Shown: piece after piece, positions 8,196-15,964 of the stretch
How positions within the stretch are numbered: the first letter of the stretch is position 1
Layout: each line of letters begins with the position of its first letter
Assembly: GCF_042643145.1 (NCBI RefSeq)
Contig: NZ_JBHRSA010000057.1
Span: forward strand, 59,473-123,472
Direction of reading: 5' to 3'
Length of the DNA: 64,000 nt
Source: Virgibacillus_O xinjiangensis
GTDB taxonomy: Bacteria; Bacillota; Bacilli; Bacillales; Amphibacillaceae
Made by a program: the position numbers and the translations under genes
The notes under the pieces: generated by a model
Told to the model about the DNA's origin: nothing
What the model saw: the letters and a program-made list of their open reading frames with translations, nothing else
Databases searched by the model: none

Positions 8196-8669
8196 ATGAA
8201 AATATATGTAGATGCTGATGCATCACCGGTAAAGCAAATTGTCATCAATACAGCAAAACAGACTGGAATCCCGGTTGTCCTTGTCCAGAGTTTTGCCCAC
8301 TATTCTCCTGGTGAACAAACATACGGCGTGGAAACCGTCTATGTCGATACAGGTGCTGAAGCAGCTGATTATAAGATAATGAAGCTGGCTGAAAGTGGGG
8401 ACATCATCGTGACACAGGATTATGGGCTCGCATCTCTTGGACTGGCAAAAGGCTGTGTTGTCCTGCATCATAAAGGCTTCGCTTATACGAACGACAATAT
8501 CGATCTTCTCTTAGAAACCCGTTATGCCAGTGCCATGGCAAGAAAGAGCGGGAAGCGGACCAAAGGACCTAAAGCATTTACTGCAGAAGATCGGAACAAA
8601 TTTGAAATACTGCTGAGAGAAACCATTCAGCAGCAAAAGGAGAATGAAGATGAAAATTATCTCGATTGA
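8196..8669 (+). CDS. YaiI/YqxD family protein (DUF188, PIN-like)
   Basis: A 157-residue protein of the UPF0178 (YaiI/YqxD) family. The opening MKIYVDADASPVK carries the paired aspartates of a PIN-like nuclease fold. The TQDYGLASLGLAKG stretch and the basic KSGKRTKGPKAFT tail segment are also typical. Biochemical function is not established. The ATG at 8196 is chosen because GGAGGT lies five bases upstream. The open frame extends back to 8100 but crosses the leader hairpin and has no ribosome site. The last 20 bp overlap cvfC, so the two genes are probably co-translated. Confidence 0.88.
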   Translation: MKIYVDADASPVKQIVINTAKQTGIPVVLVQSFAHYSPGEQTYGVETVYVDTGAEAADYKIMKLAESGDIIVTQDYGLASLGLAKGCVVLHHKGFAYTNDNIDLLLETRYASAMARKSGKRTKGPKAFTAEDRNKFEILLRETIQQQKENEDENYLD

Positions 8670-9774
8670 ACCTACACCTAGTCCTCACTCCATGAAAATA
8701 AACTTGGATGAAGCACTAACAGATGGGAAGACCCTCAACTTTAAACGTACAGATGAACGGGAAAACGCACCCGATTATGTAAAAGAATTGTTTCAAATAG
8801 ACGGTGTGAAAGGGATTTATCAAGTGATAGACTTTATCGCTCTTGAACGGCATCCGAAACATGATTGGGAAGAAATCCTTCCCCGTGTGAGACAAGTACT
8901 CGGCTCTGCGGAAGACCCCGAAGAAATGGTTATAGAAGGAAAAACAGCCAATGATGAAGCTTTTGGTGAAGTAAAGGTATTCGTTCAAATGATTCGTAAA
9001 ATTCCCATGCAGGTGAAACTTCAAGATGGTGATGCCGAAAAACGTTTCAGCCTGCCAGAACGTTTTACTAATGCTGCCATGGAAGCCTCCATGGCTTCCG
9101 AAAATATGCTGATGGAAAGAAAGTGGGTGGAACAGAGCCCTCGCTATGGCAATATCGACGAAATAGGTGAAACCATCGTGGAAGAATTGTCCGCCAGTTA
9201 CGATGAACATCGGCTCGCTAACTTGTTGGAAGAAGATGACTCAGCCGAGGCGCCTAGAAATGAAACTGTTACCATAGAGATGTTGGAGCACACGGATTGG
9301 AAAGAGCGCTACGCAGCGCTCGACCGGATCATCGAACCTACACTCGAGCATCTTCCTATTTTGACGAAGGCGTTGGATGATGAGAAATCATCGGTGCGGC
9401 GCCTGGCTGCAGCATTTCTCGGCATGATTGAAAGTGAGGAAGTACTGCCGCCCCTATTCAAAGCCTTACATGACAAAGCCGTTAATGTCAGAAGAACTGC
9501 TGGAGACTGTATTTCCGACCTGGGCTATCCCAGCGCGATCCCAGAGATGGCCAAGGCACTGGATGACCCAAGCCGGATTGTCCGTTGGCGGGCTGCCATG
9601 TTTCTCTATGAAGCAGGAGATGAAACAGCTGTACCTGCCTTGCGCGAGAAGTTGGATGATCCGGAATTTGAAGTTAGAATGCAGGTGAAGATGGCACTCG
9701 CCCGTATTGAAGGGGGCAGATCAGCACAAGGATCCATTTGGCATCAGATGACCCAGGCAGTAAAGAAGGATTAA
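8650..9774 (+). CDS. cvfC: conserved virulence factor C family protein (CvfC/YpgR-like)
   Basis: A two-domain protein. An N-terminal Nfu/NifU-N-like domain (about 1-85: EPTPSPHSMKINLDEAL, then a VKGIYQVIDFIAL segment) is followed by a middle region and a C-terminal array of HEAT-type repeats (about 210-355: LTKALDDEKSSVRRLAAAFL, MAKALDDPSRIVRWRAA and similar). Staphylococcal CvfC affects virulence gene expression, while Bacillus homologues such as YpgR are uncharacterised. I choose the ATG at 8650 because AAAGGAG (8636-8642) is seven bases upstream; an in-frame ATG at 8644 is too close to it. The length is then 374 residues. It overlaps yaiI by 20 bp. Confidence 0.85.
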   Translation: MKIISIEPTPSPHSMKINLDEALTDGKTLNFKRTDERENAPDYVKELFQIDGVKGIYQVIDFIALERHPKHDWEEILPRVRQVLGSAEDPEEMVIEGKTANDEAFGEVKVFVQMIRKIPMQVKLQDGDAEKRFSLPERFTNAAMEASMASENMLMERKWVEQSPRYGNIDEIGETIVEELSASYDEHRLANLLEEDDSAEAPRNETVTIEMLEHTDWKERYAALDRIIEPTLEHLPILTKALDDEKSSVRRLAAAFLGMIESEEVLPPLFKALHDKAVNVRRTAGDCISDLGYPSAIPEMAKALDDPSRIVRWRAAMFLYEAGDETAVPALREKLDDPEFEVRMQVKMALARIEGGRSAQGSIWHQMTQAVKKD

Positions 9775-9904
9775 GATCCTCTTGAAGTAAAAGGTTTGGG
9801 GAGAAAAGAGCATTATACGAGGATTACAAGAATACCTATCAATTGATCACAGAACCCATCCATTGGACGTGGTTGACACTAACCGTCAGGAGAGGAAGTA
9901 AAAC

Positions 9905-12025
9905 ATGAGAAACTTACTGCAATCCATTACAGACAGGGCATCCAGTAAGAGGGGAGTATGGATCACGTTGGGAATTTGGCTATCTGCCCTGGTTTTCTTA
10001 TCCATCTTCGCTCCATCTGCCCATGATTACCAAGTCTCCAGTATCGAGACACTACCTGATGATGCTCCTTCCGTCGTCGCGCAAAAGAAAGTGGAGGATT
10101 ATTTTGGTGAAAGTGACCAGCTACCAGCCATCTTGGTTTTTCACAAAGATAGTGGAGCGATAGATCTAGAAAGAGTAGCAGACTTCACAACCGAGCTGGA
10201 AGCAGAGCAAATAAATGGCATCGAAGAGGTCCTTCCCTTCGATAAACTGCCACCTCAGGCTATCAAAGAATTTATAACAATGGATCGGGATACCGCCTAT
10301 CTCCCACTCCAACTGGATGGAGAGCTGGATACAGCGGAAATCAAACAGAGCTTGAATGAAATTAGCGCGGTGGCTGGCAATCATCTGGATTCCGAACTGT
10401 CCATCACCGGCCCTGCCGGGATAGCCGTCGACACTAATGATTTGTTCTCACGTGCCGACCTGGTTCTGATCATGGCTACAGTAGCAATCATTCTGGTCCT
10501 GTTGGTGCTCTTGTACCGTTCTCCATTGTTGGCACTCATACCTCTGTTAGCGGCAGGTTTTATTTATCAAGTTACCATGCAGGTACTAGGGATTTGGGGG
10601 AAAGCTGGACTTCTGATGAGCACCCAATCCATATCCATCATGACCATTCTTTTATTTGCAGCAATGACAGACTATTCCCTTTTTGTATTCTCCCGTTTCC
10701 GCGAGGAATTGAAACGTGAGGATAACAAGTATGAAGCGATGAAGCAGGCCATGAGAGGAACTGGCCTCCCGGTTTTCTATTCGGGGGCCACGGTGCTGGC
10801 AGCAATGCTCCTGCTTCTGTTTGCAACGCTTGGTGATTATCAGAATTTCGCTCCGATATTCGGAACAGCAATTGCAGTAATCATGCTGGCTTCAGTTACC
10901 CTCGTTCCCTGTCTGTTCACCATATTCGGAAGGAGATCATTCTGGCCGGTAATTCCCAAGGTGGGCGACCCTCAAGTAAAGGCCAGTTCATTTTGGGCAC
11001 GTATCGGAAAGTTCATCGTAAAAAAACCAGTCATCGCAGTAACTGTAACCGGCACCTTCCTCCTTTTATCTGCAGTGAATGTATTCAACTTGGAGTATGA
11101 ATTTAACTTGCTCAAGTCTTTTCCAGAGGATCTGCCTTCCCGTGAAGGTTTTACTCTGCTAGAGGAAAACTTTGAAGCAGGTGAACTGGCTCCAACCACG
11201 GTCCTGCTGGAAGCAGAGGGTCAAATCTCCGAAGAAGAGCAGGAAGTCTTAAGAAAAGAACTTGCAAATCAGCCACTCACAGGCAGTGTTCAATTGAACA
11301 GTACCAACGATCAAGGTAATGCTTTTTCCTATCGAATGGTTTTTGAGGAGAATCCGTACTCCACCGAAACGATGGATGCCTTGGAGAGTATCCGGAATGA
11401 TGCCGGGAGTATACTGGAAGATGCTGGTATACACGGCGCCTTATACTTTGCAGGAGAAACAGCTGCGTCCATCGATGACAGGTCACTGAATAATAGAGAT
11501 CTTCTGCTCATTGTCCTTCTGGAAACGGTGGTAATCTTCCTTCTGTTGGCATTCCTGACCCGTTCTTTCAAGATGCCGGTATTTATGATGGGGACTAACC
11601 TGTTATCTTTTGCGGCTGCTCTTGGTCTAGGAATGTTCCTGACCAGTCTGCTTTTTGATATAAGCTCAATCAGCAACAGGGTCCCGGTTTATGCCTTTAT
11701 TTTCCTCGTAGCTGTTGGGATTGATTATAATATCATGTTGATATCGAGATATTTGGAAGAGAAGGAAAAACTCCCAGTGAAAGAGTCAGTAGAAACGGCA
11801 GTCACCCATACTGGAGGAATCATATCATCCGCCGGGCTGATTCTGGCTGCGACCTTTGCCGTGTTGATGACCCAACCGATTCAACTATTGTTTGTTTTCG
11901 GTTTTATTGTGGCTGTAGGCATTTTGATAGATACCTTTGTCATCCGAGGTGTGCTGCTTCCCGGCCTGCTCGTACTCTTTGATAAAAAACGGCAGACCTC
12001 AAGCCGAGAAAGGGAATCCGAATAA
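9905..12025 (+). CDS. MMPL family transporter (RND superfamily)
   Basis: A 706-residue membrane pump. It has the twofold MMPL layout: one transmembrane helix near residues 18-36, a large extracytoplasmic loop, a block of helices containing AAMTDYSLFVFSRFREE, then a repeat of the same order with a second loop and GIDYNIMLISRYLEEKE. The Asp-Tyr pairs in these two motifs are the likely proton relay. Homologues such as B. subtilis YdfJ and YdgH export lipids or hydrophobic compounds; the cargo here is unknown. The ATG follows GGAGAGGAAGTAAAAC. There is no regulator adjacent on the same strand. It ends at a strong terminator shared with the convergent mph gene. Confidence 0.9.
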   Translation: MRNLLQSITDRASSKRGVWITLGIWLSALVFLSIFAPSAHDYQVSSIETLPDDAPSVVAQKKVEDYFGESDQLPAILVFHKDSGAIDLERVADFTTELEAEQINGIEEVLPFDKLPPQAIKEFITMDRDTAYLPLQLDGELDTAEIKQSLNEISAVAGNHLDSELSITGPAGIAVDTNDLFSRADLVLIMATVAIILVLLVLLYRSPLLALIPLLAAGFIYQVTMQVLGIWGKAGLLMSTQSISIMTILLFAAMTDYSLFVFSRFREELKREDNKYEAMKQAMRGTGLPVFYSGATVLAAMLLLLFATLGDYQNFAPIFGTAIAVIMLASVTLVPCLFTIFGRRSFWPVIPKVGDPQVKASSFWARIGKFIVKKPVIAVTVTGTFLLLSAVNVFNLEYEFNLLKSFPEDLPSREGFTLLEENFEAGELAPTTVLLEAEGQISEEEQEVLRKELANQPLTGSVQLNSTNDQGNAFSYRMVFEENPYSTETMDALESIRNDAGSILEDAGIHGALYFAGETAASIDDRSLNNRDLLLIVLLETVVIFLLLAFLTRSFKMPVFMMGTNLLSFAAALGLGMFLTSLLFDISSISNRVPVYAFIFLVAVGIDYNIMLISRYLEEKEKLPVKESVETAVTHTGGIISSAGLILAATFAVLMTQPIQLLFVFGFIVAVGILIDTFVIRGVLLPGLLVLFDKKRQTSSRERESE

Positions 12026-12029
12026 TATA

Positions 12030-12060
12030 AAAAGCAGAATGGCCGAGCCGTTCTGCTTTT
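12030..12060. terminator. bidirectional intrinsic terminator between the MMPL and mph genes
   Basis: AAAAGCAGAA-t-GGC (12030-12043) pairs with GCC-g-TTCTGCTTTT (12047-12060). The A-rich and T-rich ends let it work for both convergent genes. Confidence 0.88.
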
Positions 12061-12071
12061 ATTCAACCCCT

Positions 12072-12977
12072 CTATTTATTCTCTACACCTAGAAGCTGCC
12101 TAGCCAAGTTTGCAAACTCCCCGGAACCTGAACGCTCGGCAAATTCTGCTACAGTGACCGGGTAGGCCGCCTGCAGTTCCTTCACATGCTCTGCCATGAA
12201 AGGCCACACATAACCTCCGGCTTTATCATAGGCTTCTATCAGCCTGTTCAAAGCATCTTCCCCAAATGCCATATAATGAGCAACAAAATCGGTGGCAGGA
12301 TCATCCACCCTGGCTTCCGTCCAATCAATCAGACCAGTTACCCTGCTTGTGTGATCAATGAGTATGTGGCCTGGGTGAAGATCGCCATGCACCAGTGCCG
12401 TGCTCTCCGGCCATAGAGAATCATTATTCAGCCATGCCTGCCAGCGATTCCATAGTTCTTCAGCAACTCCGTAGTCCTCTTCGACCTTCTCTATTCTGTG
12501 CCTCATATTATCTCTGATTTCTGAAATGGAGAACGTATGCATACCCGCTTCTTCCATATACTGCCTATTGATCTGATGAAGAGAGGCCATCGCCCTTGCG
12601 AGTGTTTCATGATAGATGATCGGAACGTTCTCCTCATCTATTTCCCATACATAGGATTTCTTCTCCGGGTCGACCGTCCCTGCCGGAATTCCAGGCAGTA
12701 TTTTATAGGCAATTAATTCATCAGAAAACACTTCCCATTTTGGGGCGGACACCGACAAGTGAGGGCTTACCAAATCCAGTGTTTTTTTCTCCCTGACTGC
12801 ATGTGCAATAACGTCAGCACGACGAGGAATCCGGAGCACCCATTGTTCTCCCTCCATATCATTGGCAAAGACTACTTGGAAATCCAACCCAGATTCATTA
12901 AACTCAATAAAATCTTCCCGTATCATCAGTTCATGGTTTTTTGCGATATCAGAAACTTGCCTCTTGGTTAAACCCAT
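12072..12977 (-). CDS. mph: macrolide 2'-phosphotransferase family protein
   Basis: A kinase of the aminoglycoside/macrolide phosphotransferase fold, predicted to phosphorylate the 2'-OH of the desosamine sugar of macrolides using GTP. Seen: the N-terminal nucleotide-binding part (QWVLRIPRRADV with the conserved Lys/Arg region), the catalytic loop LVHGDLHPGHILID (the HGDLHPGH form is typical of Mph), and the metal-binding GLIDWTEA. I take the ATG at 12977, six bases after AAGGAAGGG, giving 301 residues; the frame is open to 13046 without a ribosome site. Chromosomal Mph homologues (B. subtilis YcbJ/MphK and others) are common in bacilli and do not imply recent transfer. Composition matches its neighbours. 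Confidence 0.87.
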   Translation of the reverse strand: MGLTKRQVSDIAKNHELMIREDFIEFNESGLDFQVVFANDMEGEQWVLRIPRRADVIAHAVREKKTLDLVSPHLSVSAPKWEVFSDELIAYKILPGIPAGTVDPEKKSYVWEIDEENVPIIYHETLARAMASLHQINRQYMEEAGMHTFSISEIRDNMRHRIEKVEEDYGVAEELWNRWQAWLNNDSLWPESTALVHGDLHPGHILIDHTSRVTGLIDWTEARVDDPATDFVAHYMAFGEDALNRLIEAYDKAGGYVWPFMAEHVKELQAAYPVTVAEFAERSGSGEFANLARQLLGVENK

Positions 12978-13067
12978 TCTATCCCTTCCTTTTTCACTGT
13001 TGATAAAAATCCTATCATTCCTCTTCCCCTTAAGCTCCATTACCACACTTGGCCCCTCGGATGCTGA

Positions 13068-13103
13068 TTGACAGTATTAAATAATTATTTTAATATGAAT
13101 TCA
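13068..13103 (+). promoter_or_regulatory. mhqR promoter with overlapping dyad
   Basis: TTGACA (13068-13073), a 17-bp spacer and TAATAT (13091-13096). Directly after the -10 lies the palindrome TGAATTCA (13096-13103). B. subtilis MhqR boxes are also centred on an AATTC-type core. Autoregulation by MhqR is therefore plausible, but the outer arms match poorly. Confidence 0.65.
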
Positions 13104-13154
13104 ATATAATAAAATTCAAGTAGATTAGATTTAACTTATATTGGGGGTGGCATC

Positions 13155-13583
13155 ATGAACGACAATTTATCATTGAAGACTTTCGTGGTACTGATGAAGT
13201 CATCCAAGACCGTAATGGAGCGAGTGAAAGAGGATATTAAGAACTATGGAATGAAATCTTCTGACTTCGCTGTACTGGAAGCTTTATATCATAAAGGAAG
13301 ATTGACGGTGAAGCAGATTTCCGAAGCAGTCTTGATCAACACCGGCTCTATTACCTATGTGATTGATAAATTGGAAGCAAAGGGCCTTCTGGAAAGGCAG
13401 CCGTGCACAGAGGACCGGCGAGTAGTCTACATCCATATCACCGAAGAAGGAATTTTGCTGATGGATGAAATCTTCCCTAAACATCAAGAGGTAATCGAGG
13501 AGATTTTCTCCGGTATTTCCCACCAAGAGAAAGAAACGATTGTGGAAGCTCTTAAAAAAATAGGCATGGACAACGAAATCTAA
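13155..13583 (+). CDS. mhqR: MarR-family transcriptional repressor, MhqR-like
   Basis: A 142-residue winged-helix MarR protein closest in pattern to B. subtilis MhqR (YkvE), which represses genes for quinone and hydroquinone detoxification. Shared blocks include MKSSDFAVLEALYHKG, the recognition helix region NTGSITYVIDKLEAKGLLER and the wing CTEDRRVVYIHIT. It has a single Cys (in the wing), not the N-terminal sensor Cys of OhrR, consistent with MhqR. The start follows GGGGGTGG. It is 40 bp upstream of mhqD and co-directional with it, which supports the assignment. Confidence 0.85.
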   Translation: MNDNLSLKTFVVLMKSSKTVMERVKEDIKNYGMKSSDFAVLEALYHKGRLTVKQISEAVLINTGSITYVIDKLEAKGLLERQPCTEDRRVVYIHITEEGILLMDEIFPKHQEVIEEIFSGISHQEKETIVEALKKIGMDNEI

Positions 13584-13623
13584 ATGTAACGATACAGAAT
13601 GAATAAAATAGGAGGAACCATCT

Positions 13624-14232
13624 ATGAAACACATTTTTCAAAAAGGTAAGAACCAGAATAAACCTACACTGCTTCTGCTTCACGGCACCGGCGGGACGGA
13701 AGAAGATCTATTGCCCCTTGCCAAGGAGATCGATCCTGAGGCAAATGTTTTAAGTGTACGAGGGAATATTTCTGAAAATGGCATGCCGCGTTTCTTCAAA
13801 CGCCTTGCGGAGGGTGTATTTGATGAGGAAGACCTTATCTATCGGACCAAAGAGCTCTTTGAGTTTCTCGATGAGGCTGCTGAGAAATATGACTTCGATA
13901 GAGAAAATATCATCGCAGTAGGCTACTCCAATGGAGCAAATATTGCAGCAAGCTTGTTGTTCCATCACCAAGACGCCTTATCAGGTGCCATCCTGCATCA
14001 TCCAATGGTGCCGCGCAGAGGGATCAACCTCCCTGATCTAACAGGAAAGAATATATTCATTGCTGCGGGGATCAATGATCCTATCTGTCCTTCCCAGGAA
14101 TCCGAAGAGTTGAAATCGCTGCTCGAAAACGCTGGTGCAGATGTACAGCTGCATTGGGAAAACCGGGGCCATCAGTTGACCATGGGAGAAGTGGCGGCTG
14201 CCAAAAAATGGTATCAAACCATCAAAAAATGA
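13624..14232 (+). CDS. mhqD: MhqD-type carboxylesterase/hydrolase
   Basis: A 202-residue alpha/beta hydrolase of the phospholipase/carboxylesterase family. The nucleophile elbow is GYSNGAN (Ser about residue 100). The acid is in AAGINDPICP and the catalytic His in NRGHQLT. The N-terminus (LLLLHGTGGTEEDLLPLAKEID) and the FFKRLAEGVFDEEDL stretch match B. subtilis MhqD/YodD closely. MhqD belongs to the MhqR regulon induced by catechol and methylhydroquinone; its natural substrate is not settled. The ATG follows GGAGGAACCATCT. It lies directly behind mhqR and convergent with catE. Confidence 0.87.
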   Translation: MKHIFQKGKNQNKPTLLLLHGTGGTEEDLLPLAKEIDPEANVLSVRGNISENGMPRFFKRLAEGVFDEEDLIYRTKELFEFLDEAAEKYDFDRENIIAVGYSNGANIAASLLFHHQDALSGAILHHPMVPRRGINLPDLTGKNIFIAAGINDPICPSQESEELKSLLENAGADVQLHWENRGHQLTMGEVAAAKKWYQTIKK

Positions 14233-14247
14233 CGTTTCTGATATGGC

Positions 14248-14283
14248 AAAAACGTTCTGCTGATTAAGGCAGAACGTTTTTTT
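14248..14283. terminator. bidirectional terminator between mhqD and catE
   Basis: AAAAACGTTCTGC (14248-14260) pairs perfectly with GCAGAACGTTTTT (14269-14281). T-rich tails are present in both directions. Confidence 0.9.
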
Positions 14284-14305
14284 CATACAACTGAGGATCC
14301 CCTCA

Positions 14306-15160
14306 TCATACGATCAACTGTATATGATTTCCGGACGGATCTTCCACTTTATAACCTTCTCCCGTTTCCTCTACATCCACGCCTGATTGCTGAAGTCGAT
14401 CTATAGCTTTTTCCCTCATTTCCTTGTCCGGGAATAGAAGAGAAAACCAGCGGAGTCCGGCGCTATTCGGAGAAGGTTTTCCAGCCCCCTCCCCATTCCA
14501 TATGTTCAACCCGATATGATGATGATAGCCGGCTGTTGAAGTGAACAATGCTCCTGGATAGGTAGCCACTATATCAAACCCAAGGCCATTTTTATAAAAA
14601 GCTTCCGTCTTTTTCAGGTCAGCTACATGCAGATGAATATGCCCCATCACTGTATCAGAAGGAAGACCTTCCCATTCCCGGTCACTTTCCGCGACAAGAC
14701 TGTCAGCATCCAACGGATCTGTCACCATTTTCACGGTACTACCGTTCCAACTCCATTCATCTGACAGACGATCCCTATATACCTCGATGCCATTACCATC
14801 CGGGTCATTGAAATACAGAGCTTCACTCACATGATGATCCGAGGCACCTAACTGCAAGGTGCGTCCCGCCTTTATCAGATGTGTCAAAAAGCTGGAGAGG
14901 TCCTCCCGGGAAGGAAGTAATATAGCGAAGTGGAACAGTCCGGCTTTCCGCTCTTCTTTCGGCATGGAGCCCTCCGGCTCGACTATGGTCAGGATTGGAC
15001 GTTTTCCATCAGCTGTCAGAGACGCACTATTCCCCGCCCTTTCCAGCACGTTGAACCCCACTACTTCTTCATAGAAAGCAATAGATCGATCCAGATTGGT
15101 AACATTGATGCACACTTGCCCCACATAGGTTGCCGGGTTTTCAAAAAATTTAGTTTCCAT
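14306..15160 (-). CDS. catE: catechol-2,3-dioxygenase (extradiol, CatE type)
   Basis: A ring-cleaving dioxygenase of the vicinal-oxygen-chelate fold, with two glyoxalase-like domains (about 8-130 and 165-284). The C-terminal domain shows metal ligands in MGHIHLHVADL (His), TAGYHHHIGLNIW (His) and a late Glu/Gln region, as in B. subtilis CatE (YfiE). CatE protects against catechol by meta-cleavage using Fe(II) and O2. The 284-residue length is typical. In B. subtilis it is paired with catD and controlled by CatR/YodB; here no catD is present and its neighbours are mhqR and mhqD. It has its own promoter and dyad upstream. Confidence 0.88.
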   Translation of the reverse strand: METKFFENPATYVGQVCINVTNLDRSIAFYEEVVGFNVLERAGNSASLTADGKRPILTIVEPEGSMPKEERKAGLFHFAILLPSREDLSSFLTHLIKAGRTLQLGASDHHVSEALYFNDPDGNGIEVYRDRLSDEWSWNGSTVKMVTDPLDADSLVAESDREWEGLPSDTVMGHIHLHVADLKKTEAFYKNGLGFDIVATYPGALFTSTAGYHHHIGLNIWNGEGAGKPSPNSAGLRWFSLLFPDKEMREKAIDRLQQSGVDVEETGEGYKVEDPSGNHIQLIV

Positions 15161-15172
15161 GATAATCTCCCT

Positions 15173-15247
15173 TTACATTATATTAGTTACAATAATAAAC
15201 TAGGTTACTTTATGTAAATTGTAGAGTTCTTTCCCTATAATTGTCAA
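15173..15247 (-). promoter_or_regulatory. catE promoter and candidate operator
   Basis: On the minus strand: TTGACA (15247-15242), an 18-bp spacer and TACAAT (15223-15218). Downstream of the start point is TAGTT-N9-AACTA (15184-15202), nested within TTACAT...ATGTAA (15173-15178 and 15212-15217) with nearly the same centre. GTTAC is also directly repeated 18 bp apart. This arrangement suits a dimeric repressor of the MarR/DUF24 type. Confidence 0.5.
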
Positions 15248-15276
15248 CTAGATGTCCCCTTGAAGTACTCGTATCC

Positions 15277-15358
15277 TTCCCATTTCCATCTTTTTATATT
15301 ATACTTGGTAAGTTAAAATACGTGGTTCGAGACCCTCCCACGATAAAAAACTAAGGAG
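15277..15358 (+). promoter_or_regulatory. preQ1-I riboswitch with upstream promoter, controlling queT
   Basis: A likely -10 is TATACT (15300-15305), with TTCCCA 17 bp upstream. The aptamer follows: P1 arms CGTGG (15321-15325) and CCACG (15338-15342), a C-rich loop, then the A-rich tail ATAAAAAACTAAGG. The order and tail match the class I preQ1 consensus. The tail runs into the ribosome site AAGGAG (15353-15358), eight bases before the queT ATG. Ligand binding should therefore hide the ribosome site (translational control). Confidence 0.88.
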
Positions 15359-15366
15359 AGAAGATA

Positions 15367-15852
15367 ATGAAAACAAATACAATTGTCGTCAATGCTGTAT
15401 TGGCAGCCTTATATATTGCTGTTTCCATGGTCATTCAACCCTTTGGATTCACCAATGTGCAGTTCAGGATTCCAGAAATGTTCAACCACCTTGTAGTGTT
15501 CAATAAAAAGTACTTTTTCGGTATAGTCCTTGGAGTGTTCCTCAGCAATCTGCTGTTCTCCCCATTGGGTATGTATGATTTGATTTTCGGGGTGGCCCAC
15601 TCCGCTGTGTCGCTCGGACTTATCATTTTATTGGCAAAATATATCAAGAATACGTGGGTACTATTAGTTCTTAATACCCTGATTTTTTCTTTTAACATGT
15701 TTATTATTGCCTTTGAATTGAACCTGGCACTTGGTCTGCCTTTCCTCTTCACATGGCTGACCACCGCTGCAGGGGAGTTTGTTGTATTGGCAGTTGGAAT
15801 TCCAGTTATGTATGCACTCAACAAGCGTTTACGTTTTCAACAATTGATATGA
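15367..15852 (+). CDS. queT: QueT family transporter (ECF S component for a queuosine precursor)
   Basis: A 161-residue membrane protein with five to six hydrophobic helices. Motifs of the QueT family are visible (VQFRIPEMFNHLVVFNKKY, then the SPLGMYDLIFGVAHSAVSLG stretch). It would be the substrate-binding S component of an energy-coupling-factor importer for preQ1/preQ0, working with EcfA/EcfA'/EcfT encoded elsewhere. The preQ1-I riboswitch directly upstream independently supports the substrate. It is a single-gene unit closed by a terminator three bases after the stop. Confidence 0.93.
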   Translation: MKTNTIVVNAVLAALYIAVSMVIQPFGFTNVQFRIPEMFNHLVVFNKKYFFGIVLGVFLSNLLFSPLGMYDLIFGVAHSAVSLGLIILLAKYIKNTWVLLVLNTLIFSFNMFIIAFELNLALGLPFLFTWLTTAAGEFVVLAVGIPVMYALNKRLRFQQLI

Positions 15853-15854
15853 CA

Positions 15855-15894
15855 AGCAGGCTTCATCTGGAAGGATGAAGCCTGCTATTTTTTT
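15855..15894 (+). terminator. intrinsic terminator of queT
   Basis: Perfect 13-bp stem AGCAGGCTTCATC (15855-15867) with 15874-15886, followed by ATTTTTTTT. Confidence 0.93.
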
Positions 15895-15964
15895 AACTGT
15901 TTACATATTCATCTATATAGGGAAAAATACAAAGTAGGTAGCAAATCGAAAGGATGTGCGGAGG

